A DNA stretch of 64,000 bases, from assembly GCA_037179515.1 (NCBI GenBank), contig JAXCGZ010004124.1, forward strand, positions 12,501-76,500, given 5' to 3'. The position numbers and the translations under genes were made by a program. Position 1 is the stretch's first letter. Each line of letters starts with the position of its first letter. The DNA is from Halocaridina rubra. Its lineage: Eukaryota; Arthropoda; Malacostraca; Decapoda; Atyidae. The notes below the pieces were generated by a model. That model saw nothing but the letters and a program-made list of their open reading frames with translations. It was not told where the DNA came from and ran no database searches. This document shows, piece by piece, positions 10,749 through 22,832 of this stretch.

Positions 10749-11123
10749 AAAATCTCTTAAGATCAATAAAAATAACTAAAAATCCATGAAAATTCCTAAA
10801 AAATCCAAAAAATCTAAAAATCCCTAAAAATCACAAAAAAAACATAGAAATTAATAAAAATATATATATAAATATCCTAAAATCTCTAAAAATCACTAAG
10901 ATTCACTAAAATCCTAAGAAAATCTAAAAATCATTAAAAGTCCATTAGATTTTCTTAGGATTTTAGTGAATTTTAGTGATTTTTAGAGATTTTAGTATAT
11001 TTATATATATATTTTTATTAATTTCTGTTTTTTTTTTGTGATTTTTAGGGATTTTTAGATTTTTTGGATTTTTTAGGAATTTTCATGGATTTTTAGTTAT
11101 TTTTATTGATCTTAAGAGATTTT
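10749..11123. repeat. A block 3, core deleted, near-perfect palindrome
   Basis: Contains only the two arms of an A block. The core of about 510 bp is missing, and the left arm ending AAAAGTCCAT is joined directly to TAGATTTTCTTAGG of the right arm. This leaves inverted arms of about 170 bp separated by fewer than 25 bp. The arms differ at several positions (AAACATAGAAATT against the mirror of AATTTCTGTTT, AAATATCC against TATATTT, ACTAAGATTC against its mirror). They are therefore not mechanical reverse copies of one another, as a single foldback read would give. Confidence 0.92.
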
Positions 11124-12883
11124 AACCTAACCTAACCTAACTTAACCTAACCTAACCTAACCTAACTTAACCTAACCTAACCTAACCTAACCTAACCTAA
11201 CTTAACCTAACCTAACCTAACCTAACCTAACTTAACCATAACCTAACCTAACCTAACCTAACCTATTTTAACCTAACCTAACCTAACCTAACCTAACCAA
11301 ACCTAACCTAAAATAACTTAACCTAACCTAACCTAACCTAACCTAACTTAACCTAACCTAACCTAACCTAACCTAACCTAACCTAACTTAGCCTAACCAA
11401 ACCTAACCTAACCTAACTTAACCTAACCTAACCTAACTTAGCCTAACCTAACTTAACCTAACCTAACCTAACCTAACCTAACCTAACTTAACCTAACCTA
11501 ACCTAACCTAACCTAACCTAACCTAACCTAACCTAACCTAACCTAACCTAACCTAACTTAACCTAACCTAACCTAACCTAACCTAACTTAACCGAACCTA
11601 ACCTAACCTAACCTAACCTAACCTAACTTAACCTAACCTAACCTAACCAAACCTAACCTAACCTAACCTAACCTAACTTAACCTAACCTAACCTAACCTA
11701 ACCTAACCTAACCTAACCTAACCTAACCTAACCTAACCTAACTTAACCTAACCTAACCTAGCTTAACCTAACTTAACCTAACCAAACTTAACCTAACCTA
11801 ACCTAACCTAACCTAACTTAACCTAACCTAACCTAACCTAACCTATCTAAACCTAACCTAACCTAACTTAACCTAACCTAACTTAACCTAACCTAACCTA
11901 ACCTAACCTAACTTAACCTAACCAAACCTAACCTAACCTAACCTAACCTAACTTAACCTAACCTAACCTAACCTAACCTAACTTAACCTAACCTAACCTA
12001 ACCTAACCTAACCTAACCTAACCTAACCTAACCTAACCTAACCTAACCTAACCTAACTTAACTGAACCTAACCTAACCTAACCTAACTTAACCTAACCTA
12101 ACCTAACCTAACCTAACCTAACTTAACCTAACCTAACCTAACCTAACCTAACCTAACCTAACTTAACCTAACCTAACCTAACCTAACCTAACCTAACATA
12201 GCTTAACCTAACCTAACCTAACCTAACCTAACCTAACCTAACCTAACCTAACCTAACCTAACTTAACCTAACCTAACCTAACCTAACCTAACTTAACCTA
12301 ACCTAACCTAACCTAACCTAACTTAACCTAACCTAACCTAACCTAACCTAACCTAACCTAACCTAACCTAACCTAACCTAACTTAACTTAACCTAACCTA
12401 ACCTAACCTAACTTAACCTAACCTAACCTAACCTAACCTAACCTAACTTAACCTAACCTAACCTAACCTAACCTAACCTAACCTAACCTAACCTAACTTA
12501 AATAACAAAACCTAACCTAACCTAACTTAACCTAACCTAACCTAACCTAACCTAACTTAACCTAACCTAACCTAACCTAACCTAACCTAACCTAACCTAA
12601 CCTAACCTACCTTAACCTAACCTAACCTAACCTAACCTAACCTAACTTAACCTAACCTAACCTAACCTAACCTAACCTAACCTAACCTAACTTAACCTAA
12701 CGTAACCTAACCTAACCTAACTTAACCTAACCTAACCTAACCTAACCTAACTTAACCTAACCTAACCTAACCTAACCTAACCTAACCTAACTTAACCTAA
12801 CCTAACCTAACCAAACCTAACCTAACCTAACCTAACCTAACCTAACCTAACCTAACCTAACCTAACCTAACCTAACCTAACCT
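11124..12883 (-). repeat. CCTAA array, unit V3
   Basis: AACCT pentamers with CTTAA variants. Landmarks include AACTGAACC near 12060 and AACATAGCTTAACC near 12187, which recur near 18182/18350 and 23742/23893 in the following two CCTAA arrays. This supports descent of the arrays from a common unit. Confidence 0.95.
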
Positions 12884-13285
12884 AACTTTGTTGGGTTGGG
12901 TTAGGTTAGGTTAGGTTAGGTTAAGTTGGGTTAGGTTGGGTTGGGTTAGGTTGGCTTGGGTAAGGTTGGGTTAGGTTAGGTTAGGTTAGGTTAGGTTGAG
13001 TTAGGTTAGGTTGGCTTAGGTTAGGTTAGGTTAGGTTAGGTTAGGTAGTTAGGTTAGCTTCACTAAAAATCCCTAGTAATCTCGAATAATCAATAAAAAA
13101 TCCCTAAACTTAACCTAACCTAACCTAACCTATCTTAACCTAACATAGCCTAACCTAACCTAATCTAACTCAACCTAACCTAACCTAACCTAACCTAACC
13201 CAACCTAACCCAAGCCAACCTAACCAAACCCAACCTAACCCAACCTAACCAAACCTAACCTAACCTAACCCAACCCAACAAAGTT
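12884..13285. repeat. Palindrome P2, TTGGG arms around a 50-bp AT core
   Basis: Same design as P1: AACTTTGTTGGGTTGGG at the left, CCCAACCCAACAAAGTT at the right, and an AT core at 13060-13107 starting TCACTAAAAATCCC. The arms carry private changes (GGGTAAGGTTGGG on the left; TATCTTAACC and AACATAGCC on the right), so copies have diverged since duplication. Confidence 0.92.
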
Positions 13286-16200
13286 AGGTTAGGTTAGGTT
13301 AGGTTAGGTTAGGTTAGGTTAGGTTAGGTTAGGTTAGGTTAGGTTAGGTTAGGTTAGGTTGGTTACGTTAGGTTAGGTTAGGTTAGGTTAAGTTAGGTTA
13401 GGTTAGGTTAGGTTAGGTTATGTTAGGTTAGGTTAGGTTAGGTTAGGTTAGGTTAGGTTAAGTTAGGTTAGGTTAGGTTAGGTTAGGTTAGTTAGGTTAG
13501 GTTAGGTTAGGTTAGGTTAGGTTGGTTAGGTTAATTAGGTTAGGTTAGGTTAGGTTAGGTTAAGTTAGGTTAGGTTAGGTTAGGTTAGGTTAAGTTAGTT
13601 GGTTAGGTTAGGTTAGTTAGGTTAGGTTAGGTTAGGTTAGGTTAGGTTAAGTTAGGTTAGGTTAGGTTAAGTTAGGTTAGGTTGGTTAAGTTAGGTTAGG
13701 TTAAGTTAGGTTAGGTTAGGTTAGGTTCGGTTAAGTTAGGTTAGGTTAGGTTGGTTAGGTTAGGTTAAGTTAGGTTAGGTTAGGTAGGTTAGGTTAGGTT
13801 AAGTTAGGTTAGGTTAGGTTAGGTTAGGTTAAGTTAGGTTAGGTTAGGTTAGGCTAGTTAAGTTAGGTTAGGTTAGGTTAGGTTAGGTTAGGTTAAGTTA
13901 GGTTAGGTTAGGTTAGGTTAGGTTAGGTTAAGTTAGGTTAGGTTAGGTTAGGTTAGGTTAGGTTAGGTTAGGTTAAGTTAGGTTAGGTTAGGTTAGGTTA
14001 GGTTAAGTTAGGTTAGGTTAGGTTAGGTTAAGTTAGGTTAGGTTAGGTTAGGTTAGGTTTGGTTAGGTTAAGTTAGGTTAGGTTAGGTTAGGTTAGGTTA
14101 GGTTAGGTTAAGTTAGGTTAGGTTAGGTTAGGTTAGGTTAGGTTAAGTTAGGTTAGGTTAGGTTAGGTTAGGTTAGGTTAAGTAGGTTAGGTTAGGTTAG
14201 GTTAGGTTAGGTTAGGTTAGGTTAGGTTAGGTTAGGTTAAGTTAGGTTAGGTTAGGTTAGGTTAAGTTAGGTTAGGTTAGGTTAGGTTAGGTTAAGTTAG
14301 GTTAGGTTAGGTTAGGTTAAGTTAAGTTAGGTTAGGTTAGGTTAGGTTAGGTTAGGTTGGGTTAAGTTAGGTTAGTTAGGTTAGGTTAGGTTAGGTTAGG
14401 TTAGGTTAAGTTAGGTTAGGTTAGGTTAGGTTAGGTTAGGTTAAGTTAGGTTAGGTTAGGTTAGGTTAGGTTCAGTTAAGTTAGGTTAGGTTAGGTTAGG
14501 TTAGGCTAGGTTAAGTTAGGTTAGGTTAGGTTAGGTTAGGTTAGGTTAGGTTAAGTTAGGTTAGGTTGTAAGTTAGGTTAGGTTAGGTTAGTTAGGTTAG
14601 TTAGGTTAGGTTAGGTTAAGTTAGGTTAGGTTAGGTTAGGTTAGGTTAGGTTAAGTTAGGTTAGGTTAAGTTAGGTTACGTTAGGTTTAGTTAGGTTAGG
14701 TTAGGTTAGGTTAGGTTAAGTTAGGTTAGGTTAGGTTAGGTTAGGTTAGGTTAGGTTAGGTTAGGTTAGGTTAGGTTAGGTTAGGTTAGGTTAAGTTAGG
14801 TTAGGTTAGGTTAGGTTAGGTTAGGTTAGGTTAGGTTAGGTTAGGTTAGGTTAGGTTAGGTTAGGTTAGGTTAGGTTAGGTTAGGTTAGGTTAGGTTAGG
14901 TTAGGTTAGGTTAGGTTAAGTTAGGTTAGGTTAGGTTAGGTTAGGTTAAGTTAGGTTAGGTTAGGTTAGGTTAGGTTAGGTTAGGTTAGGTTAGGTTAGG
15001 TTAGGTTAGGTTAGGTTAAGTTAGGTTAGGTTAGGTTAGGTTAGGTTAGGTTAGGTTAGGTTAGGTTAGGTAGGTTAGGTTAGGTTAAGTTAGGTTAGGT
15101 TAGGTTAGGTTAGGTTAAGTTAGGTTAGGTTAGGTTAGGTTAAGTTAGGTTAGGTTAGGTTAGGTTAGGTTAGGTTAGGTTAGGTTAGGTTAGGTTAGGT
15201 TAGGTTAGGTTAAGTTAGGTTAGGTTAGGTTAGGTTAGGTTAGGTTAAGTTAGGTTAGGTTAGGTTAGGTTAGGTTAGGTTAGGTTAGGTTAGGTTAGGT
15301 TAGGTTAGGTTAGGTTAGGTTAGGTTAGGTTAGGTTAAGTTAGGTTAGGTTAAGTTAGGTTAGGTTAGGTTAGGTTAGGTTAGGTTAAGTTAGGTTAGGT
15401 TAGGTTAGGTTAGGTTAGGTTAGGTTAGGTTAGGTTAGGTTAGGTTAAGTTAGGTTAGGTTAGGTTAGGTTAGGTTAGGTTAGGTTAGGTTAGGTTAGGT
15501 TAGGTTAGGTTAGTAGTTAGGTTAGGTTAGGTTAAGTTAGGTTACATTAGGTTTAGTTAGGTTAGGTTAGGTTTGGTTAGGTTAAGTTAGGTTAGGTTAG
15601 GTTAGGTTAGGTTAAGTTAGGTTAGGTTAGGTTAGGTTAGGTTAGGTTAGGTTAGATTGGTTAGGTTAAGTTAGGTTAGGTTAGGTTAGTTAGGTTAGGT
15701 TAGGTTAGGTTAGGTTAGGTTAGGTTAGGTTAGGTTAGGTTAGTTTAGGTTAGGTTTGGTTAGGTTAAGTTAGGTTAGGTTAGGTTAGGCTAGGTTAGGT
15801 TTGGTCAAGTTAGGTTAGGTTTGGATAGGTTAGGTTAGGTTAAGTTAGGTTAGGTTAGGTTAGGTTAGGTTAGGTTAGGTTAGGTTAGGCTAGGTTAGGT
15901 TAGGTTAGGTTAGGTTAGGTTAAGTTAAGTTAGGTTAGGTTAGGTTAGGTTAGGTTAAGCTAGGTTAGGTTAGGTTAGGCTAGGTTAGGTTAGGTTAGGT
16001 TAGGTTAGGTTAGGCTAAGTTAGGTTACATTAGGTTAGTTAGGTTAGGTTAGGTTTGGTTAGGTTAAGTTAGGTTAGGTTAGGTTAGGTTAGGTTAAGTT
16101 AGGTTAGGTTAGGTTAGGTTAGGTTAGGTTAGGTTAGGTTAGGTTAGGTTAGGTTAGGTTAGGTTAGGTTAGGTTAGGTTAAGTTAGGTTAGGTTAGGTT

Positions 16201-16405
16201 AGGTTAGGTTAGGTTAGGTTAGGTTAGGTTAGGTTAGGTTAGGTTAGGTTAGGTTAGGTTAGGTTAAGTTAGGTTAGGTTAGGTTAGGTTAGGTTAAGTT
16301 AGGTTAGGTTAGGTTAGGTTAAGTTAGGTTAGGTTAAGTTAAGTTAGGTTAGGTTAGGTTAGGTTAGGTTAGGTTAGGTTAGGTTAGGTTAGGTTAGGTT
16401 AGGTT
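13286..16405 (+). repeat. TTAGG array, unit V4, with many irregular unit lengths
   Basis: TTAGG array that lacks the ordered landmarks found just after P1, P3 and P4. It contains many single-base slips (GTTAGTTAGG, GGTTGGTTACG, TAGGTAGGTT, TTGTAAGTTAGG) and long runs of pure TTAGG without TTAAG. This may be a differently evolved array or a patch of lower consensus accuracy. Landmarks of the TTACATTAGG class reappear near 15544 and 16027. Confidence 0.93.
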
Positions 16406-17267
16406 AAAATCTCTTAAGATCAATAAAAATAACTAAAAATCCATGAAAATTCCTAAAAAATCCAAAAAATCTAAAAATCCCTAAAAATCACAAAAAAAAA
16501 CATAGAAATTAATAAAAATATATATATAAATATACTAAAATCTCTAAAAATCACTAAAATTCACTAAAATCCTAAGAAAATCTAAAAATCATTAAAAGTC
16601 CATAAAAATCTCTAAAAATCTCAAAAAATCCCAAGAACTCATTAAAAATCCCAATAACTCGCTAAAAATCGTTAAAAAAAACATTAAAATCCATAAAAAT
16701 CCCTACAAATCCCTAAAAATCCATAAAATTTCCCTGAAAAATCCCTACAAATCAATAAAAATTCCTAAAATTCCACAATAATCCATAAAAATTCATTAAT
16801 AATCCATAGAAATCATTAAAAAATCCATACACATCTTTAATAATTACTTAAAATCACTAGAAATAAATTAAAATTCGAAAAAACCATAAAAATCTCTAAG
16901 AATCATTAGATATTACCAAAAATGCATAGAAATTCCTAACAAAATCCATAAAAATCTTTAAAAATCTCTAAATATCCCAAAAATTCACTAAAAATACCTT
17001 AAAATCTCTAGAAATCCTTAAAGACCTATAAAGAAATGGTAAAAATCTCTAAAAATCGCTAAATCCAACAAATGGACTTTTAATGATTTTTAGATTTTCT
17101 TAGGATTTTAGTGAATTTTAGTGATTTTTAGAGATTTTAGTATATTTATATATATATTTTTATTAATTTCTGTTTTTTTTTGTGATTTTTAGGGATTTTT
17201 AGATTTTTTGGATTTTTTAGGAATTTTCATGGATTTTTAGTTATTTTTATTGATCTTAAGAGATTTT
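16406..17267. repeat. A block 4, complete arms, 38-bp core deletion
   Basis: Both arms are present (left about 16406-16600, right about 17070-17267). Compared with A2 and A5 the core lacks 38 bp, joined at the repeated heptamer AAATCCC near 16707. This is a slip or deletion between short direct repeats. Flanks are TTAGG then CCTAA. Confidence 0.9.
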
Positions 17268-19051
17268 AACCTAACCTAACCTAACCTAACCTAACCTAAC
17301 CTAACCTAACTTAACCTAACCTAACCTAACCTAACCTAACTTAACCTAACCTAACCTAACTTAACCTAACCTAACCTAAAATAAAATAACTTAACCTAAC
17401 CTAACCTAACCTAACCTAACTTAACCTAACCTAACCTAACCTAACCTAACCTAACTTAACCTAACCAAACCTAACCTAACCTAACCTAACCTAACCTAAC
17501 CTAACTTAACCTAACCTAACTTAACCTAACCTAACCTAACCTAACCTAACCTAACTTAACCTAACCAAACCTAACCTAACCTAACCTAGCCTAACCTAAC
17601 CTAACCTAACCTAACCTAACCTAACCTAATGTAACCTAACCTAACCTAACCTAACTTAACCTAACCTAACCTAACCTAACCTAACTTAACTGAACCTAAC
17701 CTAACCTAACCTAACCTAACCTAACTTAACCTAACCTAGCCTAACCAAACCTAACCTAACCTAACCTAACCTAACCTAACTTAACCTAACCTAACCTAAC
17801 CTAACCTAACCTAACTTAACCTAACCTAACCTAACCTAACCTAACTTAACCTAACCTAACCTAACTAAACCTAACTTAACCTAACCTAACCTAACCTAAC
17901 CAAACCTAACTTAACCTAACCAACTTAACCTAACCTAACCTAACCTAACCTAACCTAACTTAACCTAACCTAACCTAACCTAACCTAACTAAACCTAACA
18001 TAACCTAACTTAACCTAACCTAACTTAACCTAACCTAACTTAACCTAACCTAACTTAACCTAACCTAACCTAACTTAACCTAACTTAACCTAACCTAACC
18101 TAACTTTACCTAACCTAACCTAACCTAACCTAACCTAACTTAACTTAACCTAACCTAACCTAACCTAACCTAACTTAACTTAACTGAACCTAACCTAACC
18201 TAACCTAACCTAACCTAACTTAACCTAACCTAACCTAACCTAACCTAACCTAACTTAACCTAACCTAACCTAACTTAACCTAACTTAACCTAACCTAACC
18301 TAACCTAACCTAACCTAACTTAACTTAACCTAACCTAACCTAACATAACATAGCTTAACCTAACCTAACCTAACCTAACCTAACCTAACCTAACTTAACC
18401 TAACCTAACCTAACCTAACCTAACTTAACCTAACCAAACCAAACCTAACCTAACTTAACCTAACCTAACCTAACCTAACTTAACCTAACCTAACCTAACC
18501 TAACCTAACCTAACTCAACCTAACCTAACCTAACTTAACTTAACCTAACCTAACCTAACCTAACTTAACCTAACCTAACCTAACCAAACCTAACCTAACT
18601 TAACCTAACCTAACTTAACCTAACCTAACCTAACCTAACCTAACCTAACTTAGCCTGACCTAACCTAACCTAACCTAACTTAACCTAACCTAACCTAACC
18701 TAACCTAACTTAACCTAACCTAACCTAACCTAACCGAACCTAACTTAACCTAGCCAAACCTAACCTAACCTAACCTAACCTAACCTAACTTAACCTAACC
18801 AAACCTAACCTAACCTAACCTAACCTAACCTAACCTAACTTAACCTAACCTAACCTAACCTAACCTAACTTAACCTAACCTAACCTAACCTAACCTAACC
18901 TAACTTAACCTAACATAACCTAACCTAACCTAACCTAACCTAACCTAACCTAACCTAACCTAACCTAACCTAACCAAACCTAACCTAACCTAACCTAACC
19001 TAACCTAACCTAACCTAACTTAACCTAACCTAACCTAACCTAACCTAACCT
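17268..19051 (-). repeat. CCTAA array, unit V4
   Basis: AACCT pentamers with frequent CTTAA. Landmarks include CTAATGTAACC near 17628 (reverse complement of the TTACATTAG landmark of the TTAGG arrays), AACTGAACC near 17690 and 18183, and AACATAACATAGCTTAACC near 18346. The same landmarks in the same order follow A5. Confidence 0.95.
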
Positions 19052-19451
19052 AACTTTGTTGGGTTGGGTTAGGTTAGGTTAGGTTAGGTTAGGTTGGGTT
19101 AGTTTGGGCTGGGTTAGGTTGGCTTGGGTTAGGTTGGGTTAGGTTAGGTTAGGTTAGGTTAGGTTGAGTTAGGTTAGGTTGGCTTAGGTTAGGTTAGGTT
19201 AGGAGGTTAGGTACTTAGGTTAGCTTCACTAAAAATCCCTAGTAATCTTGAATAATCAATAAAAAATCCCTAAACTTAACCTAACCTAACCTAACCTAAC
19301 TTAACCTAACCTAACCTAACCTAACCTAATCTAACTCAACCTAACCTAACCTAACCTAACCTAACCCAACCTAACCCAAGCCAACCTAACCCAACCCAAC
19401 CTAACCCAACCTAACCTAACCTAACCTAACCTAACCCAACCCAACAAAGTT
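19052..19451. repeat. Palindrome P3, TTGGG arms around a 50-bp AT core
   Basis: AACTTTGTTGGGTTGGG to CCCAACCCAACAAAGTT with an AT core at 19226-19274. The left arm has TTGGGCTGGG and AGGAGGTTAGGTACTTAGG, small changes private to this copy, and the core reads AATCTTGAATAATC where the others read AATCTCGAATAATC. Confidence 0.92.
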
Positions 19452-21934
19452 AGGTTAGGTTAGGTTAGGTTAGGTTAGGTTAAGTTAGGTTAGGTTAGGT
19501 TAGGTTAGGTTAAGTTAGGTTAGGTTAGGTTAGGTTAGGTTAGGTTAAGTTAGATTAGGTTAGGTTAGGTTAAGTTAGGTTAGGTTAGGTTAGGTTAGGT
19601 TAGGTTAAGTTAGGTTAGGTTAGGCTAGGTTAGGTTAGGTTAGGTTAAGTTAGGTTAGGTTTGGTTAGGTTAGGTTAGGTTAAGTTAGGTTAGGTTAGGT
19701 TAGGTTCGGTTAACTTAGGTTAGGTTAGGTTAGGTTAGGTTAGGTTAAGTTAGGTTAGGTTAGGTTAGGTTACATTAGGTTAAGTTAGGTTAGGTTAGGT
19801 TAGGTTAAGTTAGGTTAGGTTAGGTTAGGTTATGTTAAGTTAGGTTGTTAGGTTAGGTTAGGTTAGGCTAAGTTAGGTTAGGTTAGGTTAGGCTAGGTAA
19901 GGTTAAGTTAGGTTAGGTTAGGTTAGGTTAGGTTAAGTTAGGCTAAGTTAGGTTAGGTTAGGTTAGGCTAGCTTAGGTTAAGTTAGGTTAGGTTAGGTTA
20001 GGTTAGGTTAAGTTAGGTTAGGTTAGGTTAGGTTAGGTTTGGTTAGGTTAAGTTAGGTTAGGTTAGGTTAGGCTAGGTTAGGTTAGGTTAAGTTAGGTTA
20101 GGTTAGGTTAGGTTAGGTTAGGTTAAGTTAGGTTAGGTTAGGTTAGGTTAGGTTAAGTTAGGCTAGGTTAGGTTAGGTTAGGTTAAGTCAGGATAGGTTA
20201 GGTTAGGTTAGGTTAAGTTAGGTTAGGTTAGGTTAGGTTAGGTTAGGTTAAGTTAGGTTAGGTTAAGTTAGGTTAAGTTAGGTTAGGTTAGGTTAGGTTA
20301 GATTAAGTTAGGTTAGGTTAGGTTAGGTTAAGTTAAGTTAGGTTAGGTTAGGTTAGGTTAGGTTAGGTTAAGTTAGGTTAGGTTAGGTTTGGTTTGGTTA
20401 AGTTAGGTTAGGTTAGGTTAGGTTAGGTTAGGTTAGGTTAGGTTAAGTTAGGTTAGGTTAGGTTAGGTTAGGTTAGGTTCAGTTAAGTTAGGTTAGGTTA
20501 GGTTAGGTTAGGCTAGGTTAAGCTAGGTTAGGTTAGGTTAGGTTAGGTTAGGTTAGGTTAAGTTAGGTTAGGTTAAGTTAAGTTAGGTTAGGTTAGGTTA
20601 GGTTAGGTTAGGTTAAGTTAGGTTAGGTTAGGTTAAGTTAGGTTAGGTTAGGTTAGGCTAGGTTAGGTTAAGTTAGGTTAGGTTAAGTTAGGTAACATTA
20701 GGTTTAGTTAGGTTAGGTTAGGTTTGGTTAGGTTAGGTTAGGTTAGGTTAGGTTAGGTTAGGTTAGGTTAAGTTAGGTTCGGTTAGGTTAGGTTAGGTTA
20801 GGTTAGGTTAGGTTAAGTTAGGTTAGGTTAGGTTAGGTTAGGTTAGGTTAAGTTTGGCTAGGTTAAGTTAGGTTAGGTTAGGTTAGGTTAAGTTAGGTTA
20901 GGTTAGGTTAGGTTAGGTTAAGTTAGGTTAGGTTAGGTTAGGTTAGGTTAGGTTAGGTTAGGTTAGGTTTGGTTAGGTTAGGTTAGGTTAGGTTAGGTTA
21001 GGTTCCGTTAAGTTAGGTTTGGTTAGGTTAGGTTAGGTTAAGTTAGGTTAGGTTAGGTTAGGTTAGGTTAAGTTAGGTTTGGTTAGGTTAGGTTAGGTTA
21101 GGTTAAGTTAGGTTAGGTTAGGTTAGGTTAGGTTAAGTTAGGTTAGGTTAGGTTAGGTTAGGTTAGGTTATGTTATGTTAGGTTAGGTTAGGTTAGGTTA
21201 AGTTAGGTTAGGTTAGGTTAGGTTAGGTTAAGTTAGGTTAGGTTAGGTTAGGTTAGGTTAGGTTAGGTTAGGTTATGTTAGGTTAGGTTAAGTTAGGTTA
21301 CATTAGGTCTAGTTAGGTTAGGTTAGGTTTGGTTAGGTTAAGTTAGGTTAGGTTAGGTTAGGTTAGGTTAAGTTAGGTTAGGTTAGGTTAGGTTAGGTTA
21401 GGTTAAGTTTGGTTAGGTTAAGTTAGGTTAGGTTAGGTTAGATTAGGTTAGGTTAGGTTAAGTTAGGTTAGGTTAGGTTAGGTTAGGTTAGGTTAGGTTA
21501 GGTTAGGTTAGGTTAAGTTAGGTTAGGTTAGGTTAGGTTAGGTTAGGTCAAGTTAGGTTAGGTTTGGTTAGGTTAGGTTAGGTTAAGTTAGGTTAGGTTA
21601 GGTTAGGTTAGGTTAGGTTCGGTTAAGTTAGGTTAGGTTAGGTTAGGTTAGGTTAGGTTAGGTTAAGTTAGGTTAGGTTAGGTTAGGTTTGGTTAGGTTA
21701 AGTTAAGTTAGGTTAGGTTAGGTTAGGTTAGGTTAAGTTAGGTTAGGTTAGGTTAGGTTAGGTTAGGTTAAGTTAGGTTAGGTTAGGTTAGGTTAGGTTA
21801 GGTTAAGTTAGGTTAGGTTAGGTTAGGTTAGGTTTGGTTAGGTTAAGTTAGGTTAGGTTAGGTTAGGTTAGGTTAGGTTAAGTTAGGTTAGGTTAGGTTA
21901 GGTTAGGTTAGGTTAGGTTAGGATAGATTAGGTT
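19452..21934 (+). repeat. TTAGG array, unit V5
   Basis: TTAGG with TTAAG. The ordered post-palindrome landmarks lie at about 19705 (TTCGGTTAACTTAGG), 19770 (TTACATTAGGTTAAG) and 19832 (TTATGTTAAGTTAGGTTGTT), matching V3 and V6. The GTCAGGATAGG landmark is near 20198 and the TTATGTTATGTTAGG pair near 21168. Confidence 0.95.
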
Positions 21935-22832
21935 AAAATCTCTTAAGATCAATAAAAATAACTAAAAATCCATGAAAATTCCTAAAAAATCCAAAAAATC
22001 TAAAAATCCCTAAAAATCACAAAAAAAACAGAAATTAATAAAAATATATATATAAATATCCTAAAATCTCTAAAAATCACTAAAATTCACTAAAATCCTA
22101 AGAAAATCTAAAAATCATTAAAAGTCCATAAAAATCTCTAAAAATCTCAAAAAATCCCAAGAACTCATTAAAAATCCCAATAAATCGCTAAAAATCGTTA
22201 AAAAAAACATTAAAATCCATAAAAATCCCTACAAATCCCGAAAAATTCAAAAAATTCTTTAAATATCTATAAAAATCCCTAAAAATCCATAAAATTTCCC
22301 TGAAAAATCCCTACAAATCAAGAAAAATTCCTAAAATTCCCCAATAATCCATAAAAATTCATTAATAATCCATAGAAATCATTAAAAAATCCATACACAT
22401 CTTTAATAATTACTTAAAATCACTAGAAATAAATTAAAATTCGAAAAAACCATAAAAATCTCTAAGAATCATTAGATATTACCAAAAATGCATAGAAATT
22501 CCTAACAAAATCCATAAAAATCTTTAAAAATCTCTAAATATCCCTAAAATTCACTAAAAATACCTTAAAATCTCTAGAAATCCTTAAAGACCTATAAAGA
22601 AATGGTAAAAATCTCTAAAAATCGCTAAATCCAACTAATGGACTTTTAATGATTTTTAGATTTTCTTAGGATTTCAGTGAATTTTAGTGATTTTTAGAGA
22701 TTTTAGTATATTTATATATATATTTTTATTAATTTCTGTTTTTTTTGTGATTTTTAGGGATTTTTAGATTTTTTGGATTTTTTAGGAATTTTCATGGATT
22801 TTTAGTTATTTTTATTGATCTTAAGAGATTTT
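21935..22832. repeat. A block 5, complete foldback-type AT-rich element
   Basis: Full-length A block with arms of about 190 bp at 21935-22125 and 22640-22832 and an unbroken core of about 510 bp containing CCCGAAAAATTC and GCATAGAAATTCC. It differs from A2 by scattered substitutions (AAATATCC for AAATATAC in the left arm, AATCAAGAAAAATTCC for AATCAATAAAAATTCC). Same flanking polarity, TTAGG then CCTAA. Confidence 0.92.
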
